This document shows positions 42,950 to 54,866 of a DNA stretch of 64,000 nt, piece by piece. The translations under genes and the position numbers were made by a program. The stretch spans positions 62,001-126,000 of the forward strand of contig NZ_CP114282.1 in NCBI RefSeq assembly GCF_027107535.1. The letters are read 5' to 3'. The DNA comes from Streptomyces aurantiacus. GTDB taxonomy: Bacteria; Actinomycetota; Actinomycetes; Streptomycetales; Streptomycetaceae. A model generated the notes under the pieces. The model saw nothing but the letters and a program-made list of their open reading frames with translations, was not told the DNA's origin and ran no database searches. Numbering within the stretch: position 1 is the first letter of the stretch; each line of letters begins with the position of its first letter.

Positions 42950-43281
42950 CTCCCCCCCTGCCGTGAGGGGATGAATCTAGCGGGACTCCTGACATATGGG
43001 GAAGCTGCTGGACCGTGTCGGACCTCAACTGGGCGCATAGCAGAGCCTGAGAGGCCGACGCAGGCAAGCGTGGGCGGATTGCGACGAGCTCTCAGTGCCC
43101 AGCGAGCCCAACGACGGCGCCTTCGGGGAAGCTCATCTGCGCCTAAGCTACGGCCCCGATCAGCTCACACGACCCATCGGACAGCCCCTAGATCGGTACA
43201 GGAAGTCCTCAGCCGCCTTTTCCTGCATACACGGCCGCCATACTGCCGCGCAGAACCGTACGGCGGCCGGCTGCCCCGGGA
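42950..43281. other. Intergenic region upstream of the DUF4365 operon
   Basis: No credible gene is seen in 332 bp. It must hold the promoter of the minus-strand DUF4365 operon. No repeat of the CRISPR family is present. Confidence 0.4.
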
Positions 43282-43535
43282 TCAGGGCCCATCCTGCAGC
43301 GTCGATAGTGCCGCAGGGCAGGTCAAGTTTCGCTCCAGCCAGGTCTTCGTGGCAGCCTTGATCTTGGTGTCCTGGTAGAGCTGGTCAGGGGTGCCCGTGA
43401 AGTTGCGGACGGCGTCGAGAAAGGCGCGGTCGCCGCAGCCGGTGAGCTTCGGGTCGATTAGGTCGAGCAGTCCTCCCACTTCTTTCGCGGCAGGCCGTCC
43501 TGGAGCCTGAGCCTGATATGCGAGTGCGCGAAGCT
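43282..43535 (-). pseudogene. Gene fragment truncated by CRISPR sub-array J
   Basis: The minus frame reads LRALAYQAQAPGRPAAKEVG, LLDLIDPKLTGCGDRAFLDA and later TKTWLERNLTCPAAL to a stop at 43282, with a codon pattern typical of real coding DNA. Its 5' side runs straight into CRISPR repeats, so only the last ~84 codons remain. The family is not recognised. Confidence 0.5.
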
Positions 43536-44052
43536 GGGACCATCCCCGCAGGCGCGGGGAGCAGCAGCCGGCCAGGAAGACGAAGATCAGCTTCTTGGGA
43601 CCATCCCCGCGGGTGCGGGGAGCAGCCGGACTCGGCACAGCCGTCCGAGATCATCGAGGGACCATCCCCGCGGGTGCGGGGAGCAGCTGGCGACCGACAG
43701 GGTCTGCGTCTCGTCGCAGGGACCATCCCCGCGGGTGCGGGGAGCAGCTGGCGACCGACAGGGTCTGCGTCTCGTCGCAGGGACCATCCCCGCGGGTGCG
43801 GGGAGCAGGGGTCGATGGACTCCGTCGTCGAGCTGAGGAAGGGACCATCCCCGCGGATGCGGGAAGCAGGTTTGCTTGTCCTCCGCCGCGGCCACGGCGA
43901 TGGGACCATCCCCGCAGGCGCGGGGAGCAGCAGTCCAGCGACGCATTGCCGAAGCTGGGGATGGGACTATCCCCGCAGGCGCGGGGAGCAGCCACGCTTC
44001 TCCAGGCCCACAGCCTTCCCCACGGGACCTTCCCCGCAGGCGCGGGGAGCAG
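43536..44052 (-). CRISPR. Type I-E sub-array J (9 repeats, 8 spacers)
   Basis: Repeats start every 61 bp from 43536 to 44024. The left end lacks the terminal GGAGCCATCC repeat, so the older end of this unit has been cut off. Spacers 43687-43718 and 43748-43779 are identical neighbours. The leader-proximal spacer equals that of sub-array G. Leader 44053-44174. Confidence 0.97.
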
Positions 44053-44174
44053 ACTGCGTCACCTGCGAGTTTCCCTCAAGGCCGGGGCCGTTCACCACTT
44101 CCGCCGAGTCCGGCATTGCGGCCAATATCTGCACTTACGCCCCGTCACGTTGACCCAGCCGACGGCAGCGCGCG

Positions 44175-44325
44175 GGAGCCATCCCCGCGGGTGCGGGGAG
44201 CAGCTCACTGAGGGCGGGATGACGTTCCCGCTGATGGGACCATCCCCGTGGGTGCGGGGAGCAGCGGTCGAACCTGATCGTCCGGGCGCTGGAGAAGGGA
44301 CCATCCCCGCAGGTGCGGGGAGCAG
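44175..44325 (-). CRISPR. Type I-E sub-array K (3 repeats, 2 spacers)
   Basis: Repeats start at 44175 (terminal form), 44236 and 44297. The leader-proximal spacer (44265-44296) is identical to the one in sub-array D. Its leader (44326 to ~44401) is cut short and fused to a half repeat. Confidence 0.95.
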
Positions 44326-44401
44326 ACTGCTTCACCTGCGAGTTTCCCTCAGGACCGGGGCCGTTTCATCACTTCTGCCGATTCCAGCATTGCGGTCAAT
44401 G

Positions 44402-44664
44402 TCGCGGGTGCGGGGAACAGTTGAGGTTCGCGAAGAACCCCTTCACGGGCTGGGGACCATCCCCGCGGGTGCGGGGAGCAGCGGGAGCGGATGCAGGACC
44501 TGCGCGCAGCCGGGGGGCCATCCCCGCGGGTGCGGGGAGCAGGTGGCGCCTGCGGACTCCACACCGATCAGGACGGGACCATCCCCGCGGGTGCGGGGAG
44601 CAGCCGGTCGGCTCGGCAGGCTGGTCGTCCGGGTTGGGGCCATCCCCGCAGGCGCGGGGAGCAG
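44402..44664 (-). CRISPR. Type I-E sub-array L (4 repeats plus a half repeat, 4 spacers)
   Basis: The left half repeat ends at 44420 (GCGGGTGCGGGGAACAG). Full repeats start at 44453, 44514, 44575 and 44636. This is the unit nearest cas3; its leader is at 44665-44785. Confidence 0.95.
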
Positions 44665-44785
44665 ACTGCGTCACCTGCGAGTTTCCCTCAAGGCCGGGGC
44701 CGTTTTCACCACTTCCGCCGATTCTGTCATTGCGGTCAATCTCTACACCTATGCCCCGTCACGTTGGCGCAGTGGAAGGCGGGTT
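44665..44785 (-). promoter_or_regulatory. CRISPR leader, cas-proximal copy of an 11-member family
   Basis: Read on the minus strand, each leader contains ATATTGACCGCAATG (with small changes), GCGGAAGTGRTGAAAACGGC-like sequence, and next to the first repeat GGAAACTCGCAGGTGACGC, where CCTGCG/CGCAGG can pair. Other copies lie at 35806-35929, 36813-36937, 37678-37801, 38743-38865, 39198-39320, 39722-39845, 40119-40240, 40575-40698, 44053-44174 and (truncated) 44326-44401. The AT-rich centre is the likely promoter. This copy is the only one with unrelated sequence upstream, so it may be the original. Confidence 0.8.
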
Positions 44786-44948
44786 GGGAAGCCGGCGGCC
44801 TCACCATGGGGCCGTCCCTGCGGTGCAGGGTGCTATCGACTGTTTCGGTGCGGGGTGGATGGTGGCGGTGCCCAGGGGGGTGGCCTTTAGGGTGGAGGGG
44901 TCCCGCTGGTGCGGGTATGGCTCTCATAACTACAACGGAGTGCCATTG

Positions 44949-44964
44949 CCCCGCGTGTGCGGGG
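44949..44964 (-). terminator. Short hairpin downstream of cas3
   Basis: CCCCGC, a GTGT loop and GCGGGG lie ~40 bp past the cas3 stop. It resembles the stem of the CRISPR repeat and may be a degenerate repeat instead of a terminator. Confidence 0.4.
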
Positions 44965-45002
44965 ATGCGGGGTGTCTCTTCCTCTATTTCGGTGTTGTGC
45001 TG

Positions 45003-47993
45003 TCAGTGCTTGGAAAGGCCGGTGGTGGGGTTGTACGTGATGCGTCCGGCCGGTCCGGATATGCAGGTGCCGTCCGGGGCCAGGAGGATCACGTGCGCGC
45101 GGGTGAGTGTCGGCTCATTGGGGACCGGCCATGTCTCGGGTGAGGGCAGGGGCCGGGTGCCGCGGAACCAGGTGGCGGGGATGGCGAGGGTGTTGAGGAG
45201 CAGGTCCCGCTGTTGCTGCCGGTGGGCTGCTGTTCCGCTTGCTCGTGTGTCGGTGAGGTTTGCGGGCAGGGAGCCGGCGGGGTCGTAGCTGAGGCTGCTG
45301 TTGGGCTGTTGGTAGAGGCAGATGGCGGTGATGGATGGGTCGCCGAGGCGGGAGACGGCGCGGATGCCGGCGAGTCCGCCTTCGTCGCCGTCGCCGTGGG
45401 CTGTGCCGGAGGCCAGCTCTTTGATGCCGACGGGTGTTCGTTTCCGGGCGGTGTAGGGGTGGACGGCGCGGGCAGTGGCCTCGGCTTTTTCTGCGCTGAG
45501 GTTGTTTTGCCAGTTGGTCCAGGTGCGGTCCAGCAGTGGTGCCCAGGCGTGTTCGGGTTCGGGGCGGGGGCCGTAGACCGCTTCGATGAGGGTGCTCGAG
45601 TCGCGTGGGGTGGAGAGGTGTACGCGGTTGTCGGGTCCGCGGCGGTTGTGGAGTTGGCGGTAGGTCGCGGCGAGTGTGTAGGGGGAGTAGACGTATCCGT
45701 CGGCGTTTCCGGGTTTGCCGGGGGCTGGGGGTTCGACCTGTGGCAGGCCGGGGGCGGTGGGGTCGGGGAGGTAGAGGATCCGCATGCCGGGCTGGTTGCA
45801 CCAGTTGGGGCGGTGGGGGTCGTTGACGGGGTGGCGGTGGACTCGGCCGCGTCGCTGGATGAGCAGGTCGATGGGGGCCAGGTCTGCGGTCATGTGGTCG
45901 AAGTCCAGGTCGAGGGATTGTTCGATGACCTGGGTGGCGATGACGAGGAGGCGGTGGGGGCGGTGCGGGTTGGGCTGCTGCTGGCGGCGGGCTGTTTCGG
46001 GGCCGGGGCCCAGCAGGTGGGTGAGGTGTTCTTCGATGGGCTGGCGGTGGCGGGGCATGAGCTGGCCGTGCAGGAGTATCAGCTCGTCGTCGTGCCAGCC
46101 GTGCTGGGCGGCTTGGGCGCGGACTTGCGCGTAGAGGGCGACGGCTGAGGTGACCCGGGTACGGATGACGCCGGTGCAGCCGCCGTCTGCGGCGTGGCGC
46201 AGGAGCTGGGCGGCCAGTTTTTGGGGGCCTGGGTCGTTGTCCAGCTGGATGGCGGTGTGGAGTTGTGGGCTCTGGTCGGCTGGGGGGCCAGTGCGGCGGA
46301 GGCGGCCGGTGCTGTCGACGACGGTGATGGGCCCGCGTTCGCCGGTGTCCTGGAGGGGGTTGCCCAGGCCGGTGCACCATGCGGTGGTGAGGGCCTGGCG
46401 GACGGAGGCGGGCAGGGTTGCGGACAGGACGACGACGGAGGCACCGGCGTCGGCGAGCCATTCGATGGCGGTGGTCAGCAGATCTTGCTGGTAGAGCTCG
46501 TAGGCGTGAGCTTCGTCGATGATGACGGTTTTGCCCATAAGGCCGAGCATTCTGAGGAACCAGTGCCGGGATTTTTGGGTGGCGAGGACGAGCTGGTCGA
46601 TGGTGCCGATTCCGAAGGTGGCGATGAGGCCGAGGCAGCGGCGCAGGTACCAGGGGTCGAGGACGGCCCGTCCTGCTGGGGTGTGGTGTTGGGGGGTGTC
46701 GGCGGGGCGGGTGCAGGTGTCGAGGGTGTCCGTGACGAATCCGAGGAGGTCTTCGATTGCGCTGCCGGCGGCTTCGTCGGGCGGGGCGGGGCGGGCGGCG
46801 TCGATGAGGCGGTGCACGGTTTGTGTGGCGGCGGCTGTGCCATGCACGATCGCCAGATTTGCGGTGTCGGTGTGGACGGACCGGTTCATGAACGCTTCGA
46901 TCTCGGCGGCGGTCTGGTTGGTGGCTGCGCGGGTCGGCATTGCCATGTAGAGGCCTTGGTAGCCGTTGCGGACGGCCAGGTGGTGGGCGCACCACAGGGC
47001 CAGGCGGGTTTTGCCGGAGCCGGTGTCGGATTCGACGATGACCAGGGCCGGGCCGGTGGTGGGCATGATCTGCATGGCTTCGGCCTGGAAGGGGCGAGGG
47101 CTGGTGCCCGGCCACAGGTGTTCCCACGTGGTGTCCGATGTGTGCCAGCGGTCCAGGCGCAGGCTGGTGAGTGCGGCTTCCGCCTCGGCGCGTGACTTTT
47201 TGAACCATTCCGCATCAGTTTCTGATGTTTTGCGGTAGGTGAAGTGGGTTTCGTTGGAAGCGATCCAATCGCTGAGGACGACGAGGCCGGTGAAGGCGGT
47301 CAGGGCGGAGGGCCGCCGCGGCTGGACGATGCTGATGAGCCGGGCGAGGTCGACGTCTGTCGCGGCGGCGACTGCCTGGACGATCTGCTGGTGCACCGGT
47401 GTCCACTCGGCCGGTGCCGCGCCGAGGGCTTTGCTGACGGTGTCGGTGTCCGGGATGTGTCCGTGGTGGCCGGCCAGGCTGTAGGCGACTGCGAGCAGCT
47501 GGCGGTGCGCATGGTGGTGGCAGTCGGCGGGACTGCAGTCGCAGCCTGTCAGCCGGGGCAGGACGGCGGCGGTGACGTGCTCGTGGCGTGCCCATCTGGC
47601 GGCGGCCCAGTCGGCGGGCAGGGGCAGGCCGCCTGCTCGTGCTGCCGTCTCCCACAGCCGGCGGGCTCTGCGCAGCCGGGAGGTGGCGTAGCGGCCGCGG
47701 CCGAACTGGCCTAGGAATGCGGGGGATGCCTTCCCGAGATCGTGGAGGGCCGCGTAGAAGGCGGTGACGGAGCGCGCCAGCTGTTCGTCGCCGGCGCCGA
47801 ACGCGTCGGCGAGCCGGGTGCGCAGGGCGGGGGAGAGGTAGCGGTCCCACAGTTCCAGGGTGGTGGCGGCGGTGTCGAAGAGGTGGGCGGGCAGGGGGTT
47901 CCAGTCGGGGCCGCCGCGGCGGTGTGACGCTCCCCGCTGATCGGTTTTCGCCCAGGGAAGTCGATACATGACCGGTTCCTGATGTTCCGTCAT
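45003..47993 (-). CDS. cas3: CRISPR-associated helicase-nuclease Cas3 (type I-E)
   Basis: The 996-residue enzyme unwinds and degrades target DNA after Cascade binding. The N-terminal HD nuclease is complete: HDLGK (84-88), a later HEHVTAAV, and YSLAGHHGHIP. The helicase has DTGSGKT (323-329), IIDEAHAYELY, VLSATLP, and the last motif LIQRRGRVHRH, after VIATQVIEQSLDLD. The start at 47993 is chosen because GGGATGA lies upstream; longer in-frame starts run into the divergent promoter. It faces away from the Cascade operon across 80 bp, and its 3' end points at the arrays. Confidence 0.95.
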   Translation of the reverse strand: MTEHQEPVMYRLPWAKTDQRGASHRRGGPDWNPLPAHLFDTAATTLELWDRYLSPALRTRLADAFGAGDEQLARSVTAFYAALHDLGKASPAFLGQFGRGRYATSRLRRARRLWETAARAGGLPLPADWAAARWARHEHVTAAVLPRLTGCDCSPADCHHHAHRQLLAVAYSLAGHHGHIPDTDTVSKALGAAPAEWTPVHQQIVQAVAAATDVDLARLISIVQPRRPSALTAFTGLVVLSDWIASNETHFTYRKTSETDAEWFKKSRAEAEAALTSLRLDRWHTSDTTWEHLWPGTSPRPFQAEAMQIMPTTGPALVIVESDTGSGKTRLALWCAHHLAVRNGYQGLYMAMPTRAATNQTAAEIEAFMNRSVHTDTANLAIVHGTAAATQTVHRLIDAARPAPPDEAAGSAIEDLLGFVTDTLDTCTRPADTPQHHTPAGRAVLDPWYLRRCLGLIATFGIGTIDQLVLATQKSRHWFLRMLGLMGKTVIIDEAHAYELYQQDLLTTAIEWLADAGASVVVLSATLPASVRQALTTAWCTGLGNPLQDTGERGPITVVDSTGRLRRTGPPADQSPQLHTAIQLDNDPGPQKLAAQLLRHAADGGCTGVIRTRVTSAVALYAQVRAQAAQHGWHDDELILLHGQLMPRHRQPIEEHLTHLLGPGPETARRQQQPNPHRPHRLLVIATQVIEQSLDLDFDHMTADLAPIDLLIQRRGRVHRHPVNDPHRPNWCNQPGMRILYLPDPTAPGLPQVEPPAPGKPGNADGYVYSPYTLAATYRQLHNRRGPDNRVHLSTPRDSSTLIEAVYGPRPEPEHAWAPLLDRTWTNWQNNLSAEKAEATARAVHPYTARKRTPVGIKELASGTAHGDGDEGGLAGIRAVSRLGDPSITAICLYQQPNSSLSYDPAGSLPANLTDTRASGTAAHRQQQRDLLLNTLAIPATWFRGTRPLPSPETWPVPNEPTLTRAHVILLAPDGTCISGPAGRITYNPTTGLSKH

Positions 47994-48073
47994 ATTGTCA
48001 TCCCGTTCCGTGTTACGTTCCCTGCCCACAACCTTCAACCAACCATAAATACAAAGGAGTTGAGCTTGATCTG
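47994..48073. promoter_or_regulatory. Divergent cas3 / Cascade promoter region
   Basis: This 80-bp space between the cas3 and casA starts is AT-rich (CCATAAATACAAAGGAG) against a GC-rich background. It must hold both promoters. AAAGGAG is the casA ribosome site, though it lies farther than usual from the ATG. Confidence 0.6.
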
Positions 48074-49632
48074 ATGGCTGGTGAGAGTCACACCGGAGCC
48101 CCCCGTCCGCGTTGGGATGTCCGCACCGAAGCATGCACCCCGGCACTGACAACGGCGGGCGGCATGGTCACCCGCAGCACGGCCGAAACCCTGGAATCCG
48201 CAGACGAACTGCGCTGTGTCGCCGCTCCCACGCCTGGTGAGACGGTGGCTCTGATCGAGTTCTTCCTGGCCGTCTGCTACGCCTCCGGCTGCTATCCGGA
48301 GACCGAGGACGAATGGCAGGACTGGGTCACCGGCCGGCAGCCCCTCACGGATGCCGCTGCCTGGCTTCGCGCCCAGCCGGCACACGAATGGGACCTGTTC
48401 GATCCGGCCGCCCCGTTCGGGCAGAACTCGCTGCTCGCGCCGTTCCTCGACCGGCACGGAGCCGGTCCCGCCCAGCTCGTCATCGAACACGTCGGCGACT
48501 ACAACCAGTTCTTCGACCACCACCACCTCGAGCACCCCGCTCCGCTGGCGGCCGCGGCAGCGTTCCGTGCCCTGCTGGCCCAGCACACCTACGGGCCGGG
48601 CGGCCGCGCCCGGATCTCGGGCAAGGAGACGCTGGGGCCGACCATCACCAATCTCGCCGTCACCCGCCTCGGCTCCCGTGTCCGGGTCATCGCCCAGGGC
48701 GACACCTTCGGCGACACACTGCGCCTGAACCTTGCTCCGTACCCGGACGGACCGGGAACGCTCAACCGCACGTGGACCCAGAAGGAACGCCGCGGATTTC
48801 GCACCAAGCCCACGGGCCGGCCCGTCGACGGGCCGGCCGACCTGCACTCCCTGCTCGGCCGTTCCGTCCTCATGCGCCCCGTCACCGGCCCGGACGGACA
48901 AGCAGCTGTGGACCAGGTGCTGATCGGAGCCGGTGAACTCCTGGCCCCGCTCGCCGCCCCGTACATGCAGGACGCCGTCTACGCCACCACGGCAGCAGGC
49001 GCCACGAAAGCCCTGTGGCCCTCCGCCACCCGCGCCCTGTGGCGCGAAGCCCACGCCCTGTACGCGGCAGTCGCCGACCGGAAAAAAGGCACCGACCTCT
49101 ACGGCCGCATCGCCACTCTTCCCGCCGGCCGGAACGTGACCTTGTGGGCTGTCGGCCTGGTCGCCAAGCAGACCACCGCCATCACCTGGGTCTCCGACGT
49201 CTTCCCCTTCGTCCCCGGCCGGGAAGCGGCCCTGCGTCACGCCGCCGAAACCGGGGCACGCATCGCCGAACACGTGGCGGCCTGCCTGAACAAAGCCGCG
49301 TACACGGCGTGGGGCGTGGCCTACCCCAACCCGAAACCGGCCGACAAGAAAGCACAGCTCGCACGGTTCGACGCCCGCGGCGAACACTGGGCAGCCACCG
49401 CCCAGCCCTTCCACACCCTGCTGGACGAAGCAGCCGGCGGCGGTCCGCTCACCGACGCCCTGCGCGCCTACGCCTCCACGCTCCACACCACCGCCCAGCA
49501 GCTGCTCGAGCAGCGCCTGGCCTCCCTGCCCCCGAACAGCCGGGGCTTTCGCGCCCACGCCGAAGCAACCGAGCGCCTCAGCGCCGAACTCGGCAAGAAC
49601 AACCCCGCACCCGCGAAGGAGGACGTACCCGC

Positions 49633-49636
<4 letters not shown>
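48074..49636 (+). CDS. casA: Cascade large subunit Cse1 (CasA/Cas8e)
   Basis: The 520-residue protein recognises the PAM and recruits Cas3. Typical segments are visible: ETVALIEFFLAVCYASG, WLRAQPAHEWDLFDPAAPFG, QNSLLAP, GDYNQFFDHHH, and the C-terminal four-helix region. Length fits the family (about 500-550). It is the first gene of a five-gene operon; its stop overlaps casB (ATGA). Confidence 0.93.
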
Positions 49637-53031
<3,395 letters not shown>

Positions 53032-53081
53032 GTTTCCTACCCGCAGGACGGTCCCAACATGGTCCGGGACAGTCACTCCCC

Positions 53082-53293
53082 GGCTTCCCCCGCACCAGCG
53101 GAGATGGTCCCGATCGCCCTTGCGGGGACAACGGCGGCCCCGCTGCTCCCCGCACCCGCGGGGATGGTCCAGCGGGCGGCGACCAGGTGCCGGTCACGGT
53201 CGGCTGCTCCCCGCACCCGCGGGGATGGTCCCTTGGTGACGGCGGCCTTGATGGCCTTGTCGTCCTGCTCCCCGCGCCCGCGGGGATGTTCGG
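53082..53293 (+). CRISPR. Type I-E array M, opposite orientation (4 repeats, 3 spacers)
   Basis: Repeats start at 53082 (degenerate), 53143, 53204 and 53265 (degenerate end), with 32-nt spacers. The repeat is the same family as in the main cluster but reads CTGCTCCCCGC on the plus strand. The main leader sequence is not present upstream; only ~50 bp separates it from casE. It may be an old array transcribed by read-through from the Cascade operon. Confidence 0.92.
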
Positions 53294-53441
53294 CCGACCA
53301 TCGGCTCGTTCAGCGGCGGGCGACCCACCCGTGCCCAGCCGAGGGAGTCGCAGGACGCCCGGATTCTCCGGAGGAGTGCAGGGCCAGCCTGCCCGGCGAT
53401 ACCGTGGTGCGACACGCCAGTCCGCGCTTGGGGAGTCCTCG

Positions 53442-53675
53442 ATGAGCGAACAGCCGACACTTGCTGACCACGCCCGGCAGCAGCTGGAGCCCGCGGCCGC
53501 CGACGGGCTGCGCGCGTACGCGGCCAGGACCCGCGCGAACGCCGACCAGTTCGCCGCCGTTTTGGAGGACATCGCCGAAAACGGGCTGCCCGCGGTGGAG
53601 GACTGCACGCCGTGGGAGGACCTGCGCGAAGCCCACCTCGCCCGCCTCGCCGCACAGCGCCCCGCCGTCGCCTGA
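53442..53675 (+). CDS. Putative antitoxin
   Basis: The 77-residue protein (MSEQPTLADHARQQLEPAAA) is helical and acidic and ends at the ATG of the next gene (TGATG). Small size, composition and coupling to a RelE/ParE-like gene suggest an antitoxin. No DNA-binding motif is clear. Confidence 0.55.
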   Translation: MSEQPTLADHARQQLEPAAADGLRAYAARTRANADQFAAVLEDIAENGLPAVEDCTPWEDLREAHLARLAAQRPAVA

Positions 53676-53947
53676 TGCCCCCACAGCACAGCCCACGCCG
53701 CGCCCGCATCGCCTTCTCCGACGCCGCAGCCAAGCAGCTGGAGAACCTCACCACCGAGGCAGAAATCCACGCCCTGGACCGCGCCCTGGTCGTCATCTCC
53801 GTCGACCCCGACGCCGGCGAACCGCTCCCCGGCAACACCACCGGCCCCCAACTGCGCCAGTACACCGACGAAGTCGAGCAGGTACGCGTTTTGTACTTCG
53901 TCACCGCTCTGCGCACCGTGGTGGTCGTGGCCTACATCGAGGTATGA
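53675..53947 (+). CDS. RelE/ParE-like putative toxin
   Basis: The 90-residue protein has the compact basic fold pattern of RelE/ParE toxins: ARIAFSDAAAKQLENL at the start, a central ALDRALVVISVDP, then EVEQVRVLYFVTALRTVVVV as the closing beta hairpin. RelE cuts mRNA on ribosomes and ParE blocks gyrase; which applies cannot be told. It shares a TGATG junction with the upstream gene. Confidence 0.6.
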   Translation: MPPQHSPRRARIAFSDAAAKQLENLTTEAEIHALDRALVVISVDPDAGEPLPGNTTGPQLRQYTDEVEQVRVLYFVTALRTVVVVAYIEV

Positions 53948-54098
53948 CGCGGGAACGGGCCCGGCTGGCGCGGCCGATCCTCGGGGCGGACCGGATCTCG
54001 GATCTCATCACGGTCATCATCCCCGCTCGGGAGTGCTCCATCGCTGTCACCGCTGCCTCCCAGCGGATCTCTGGCCGCGGGCGGACGATGGGGGCGAG

Positions 54099-54866
54099 AT
54101 GGTCAACGAAAGCGGCGCGCAGAGTCTCCAGCGCTTGGTCCATATGCTCGACAGCCTGGTCGACCGGCTCGCCCGGCGCCTGGAGGAGCAGATGCGTCTG
54201 GGTGCGCCAATCGTAAACCCGGTGGGTTCGCTGGTCAGCCGGGCTCTGCCCCAACGCCAGGAGTGCGGCGACACGCTGTGCGATGAAGGCGTGCTGCTCG
54301 ACGCGGGCCGCGAGTGCCCGCGGTGCGAGGACCGGCAGGCCGACCGCCGGGCCCAGCGCCACGCGGTCGCGGCCGCCGTCGACGCCGCAGTGCCGTACGC
54401 CTCGCCGGAGGAGCGCCGTTCGGCGACCGAGCAGCAGCTGCACGAGACCGTGACCGCCCAGGCATGGGGCCGCGAGTACCGGTGGGCGCAGGTCCGGGCC
54501 CGGCAAGCGGCGGCAGCCAAGGGCCGCGCCGAAGCCGCAGTTGTGCGCCCCGCCGTCGATGAGCCAGCTGCGCCGCTGGCCCCGATCGTGCCGTCCGCTC
54601 CCCGCCCTGCACCAGCCAACACACCGGAGCGGGAAGCCGACGGCGTCGACCAGGCGCCGCTGGTACTCGAGGAACTGACCCGCGAGCAGGTCCTGAGCTG
54701 GCGCACCCGCGCCGCGAAAGATCACCAGCTGGCGATCGACCGCATCGACCGGTACGGCGAGATGTCGGCACAGCGCCTGTTCACCAGAGCCTTCGTTGAG
54801 CAGGTGACCCGCCTATCGCGCCTGGGGCACGTGTCACTCGGCTACACCACCTGGGAACAGCCATGA
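54099..54866 (+). CDS. Hypothetical Cys-containing helical protein
   Basis: The 255-residue protein has a CGDTLCDEGVLLDAGRECPRC motif (possible zinc ribbon) at residues ~48-68, a long basic coiled coil, a Pro/Ala linker, and a C-terminal helix bundle (LTREQVLSWRTRAAKDHQLA). Similar proteins precede DUF721 genes on actinobacterial mobile elements, from memory; it may be the 3' part of a longer replication gene. It overlaps the DUF721 remnant by 4 bp. Confidence 0.55.
   Translation: MVNESGAQSLQRLVHMLDSLVDRLARRLEEQMRLGAPIVNPVGSLVSRALPQRQECGDTLCDEGVLLDAGRECPRCEDRQADRRAQRHAVAAAVDAAVPYASPEERRSATEQQLHETVTAQAWGREYRWAQVRARQAAAAKGRAEAAVVRPAVDEPAAPLAPIVPSAPRPAPANTPEREADGVDQAPLVLEELTREQVLSWRTRAAKDHQLAIDRIDRYGEMSAQRLFTRAFVEQVTRLSRLGHVSLGYTTWEQP

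Noticed and set aside
44786..45002. Further CRISPR repeats or a tracrRNA-like gene between the last leader and cas3
   Set aside because: Only fragments such as CCCCGCGTGTGCGGGG recall the repeat stem; there is no 61-bp periodicity, and type I-E needs no tracrRNA.
48035..49558. Minus-strand 507-residue frame opposite casA
   Set aside because: It is antisense to an intact casA; Gly/Val/Arg-rich, typical of GC-rich shadow frames.
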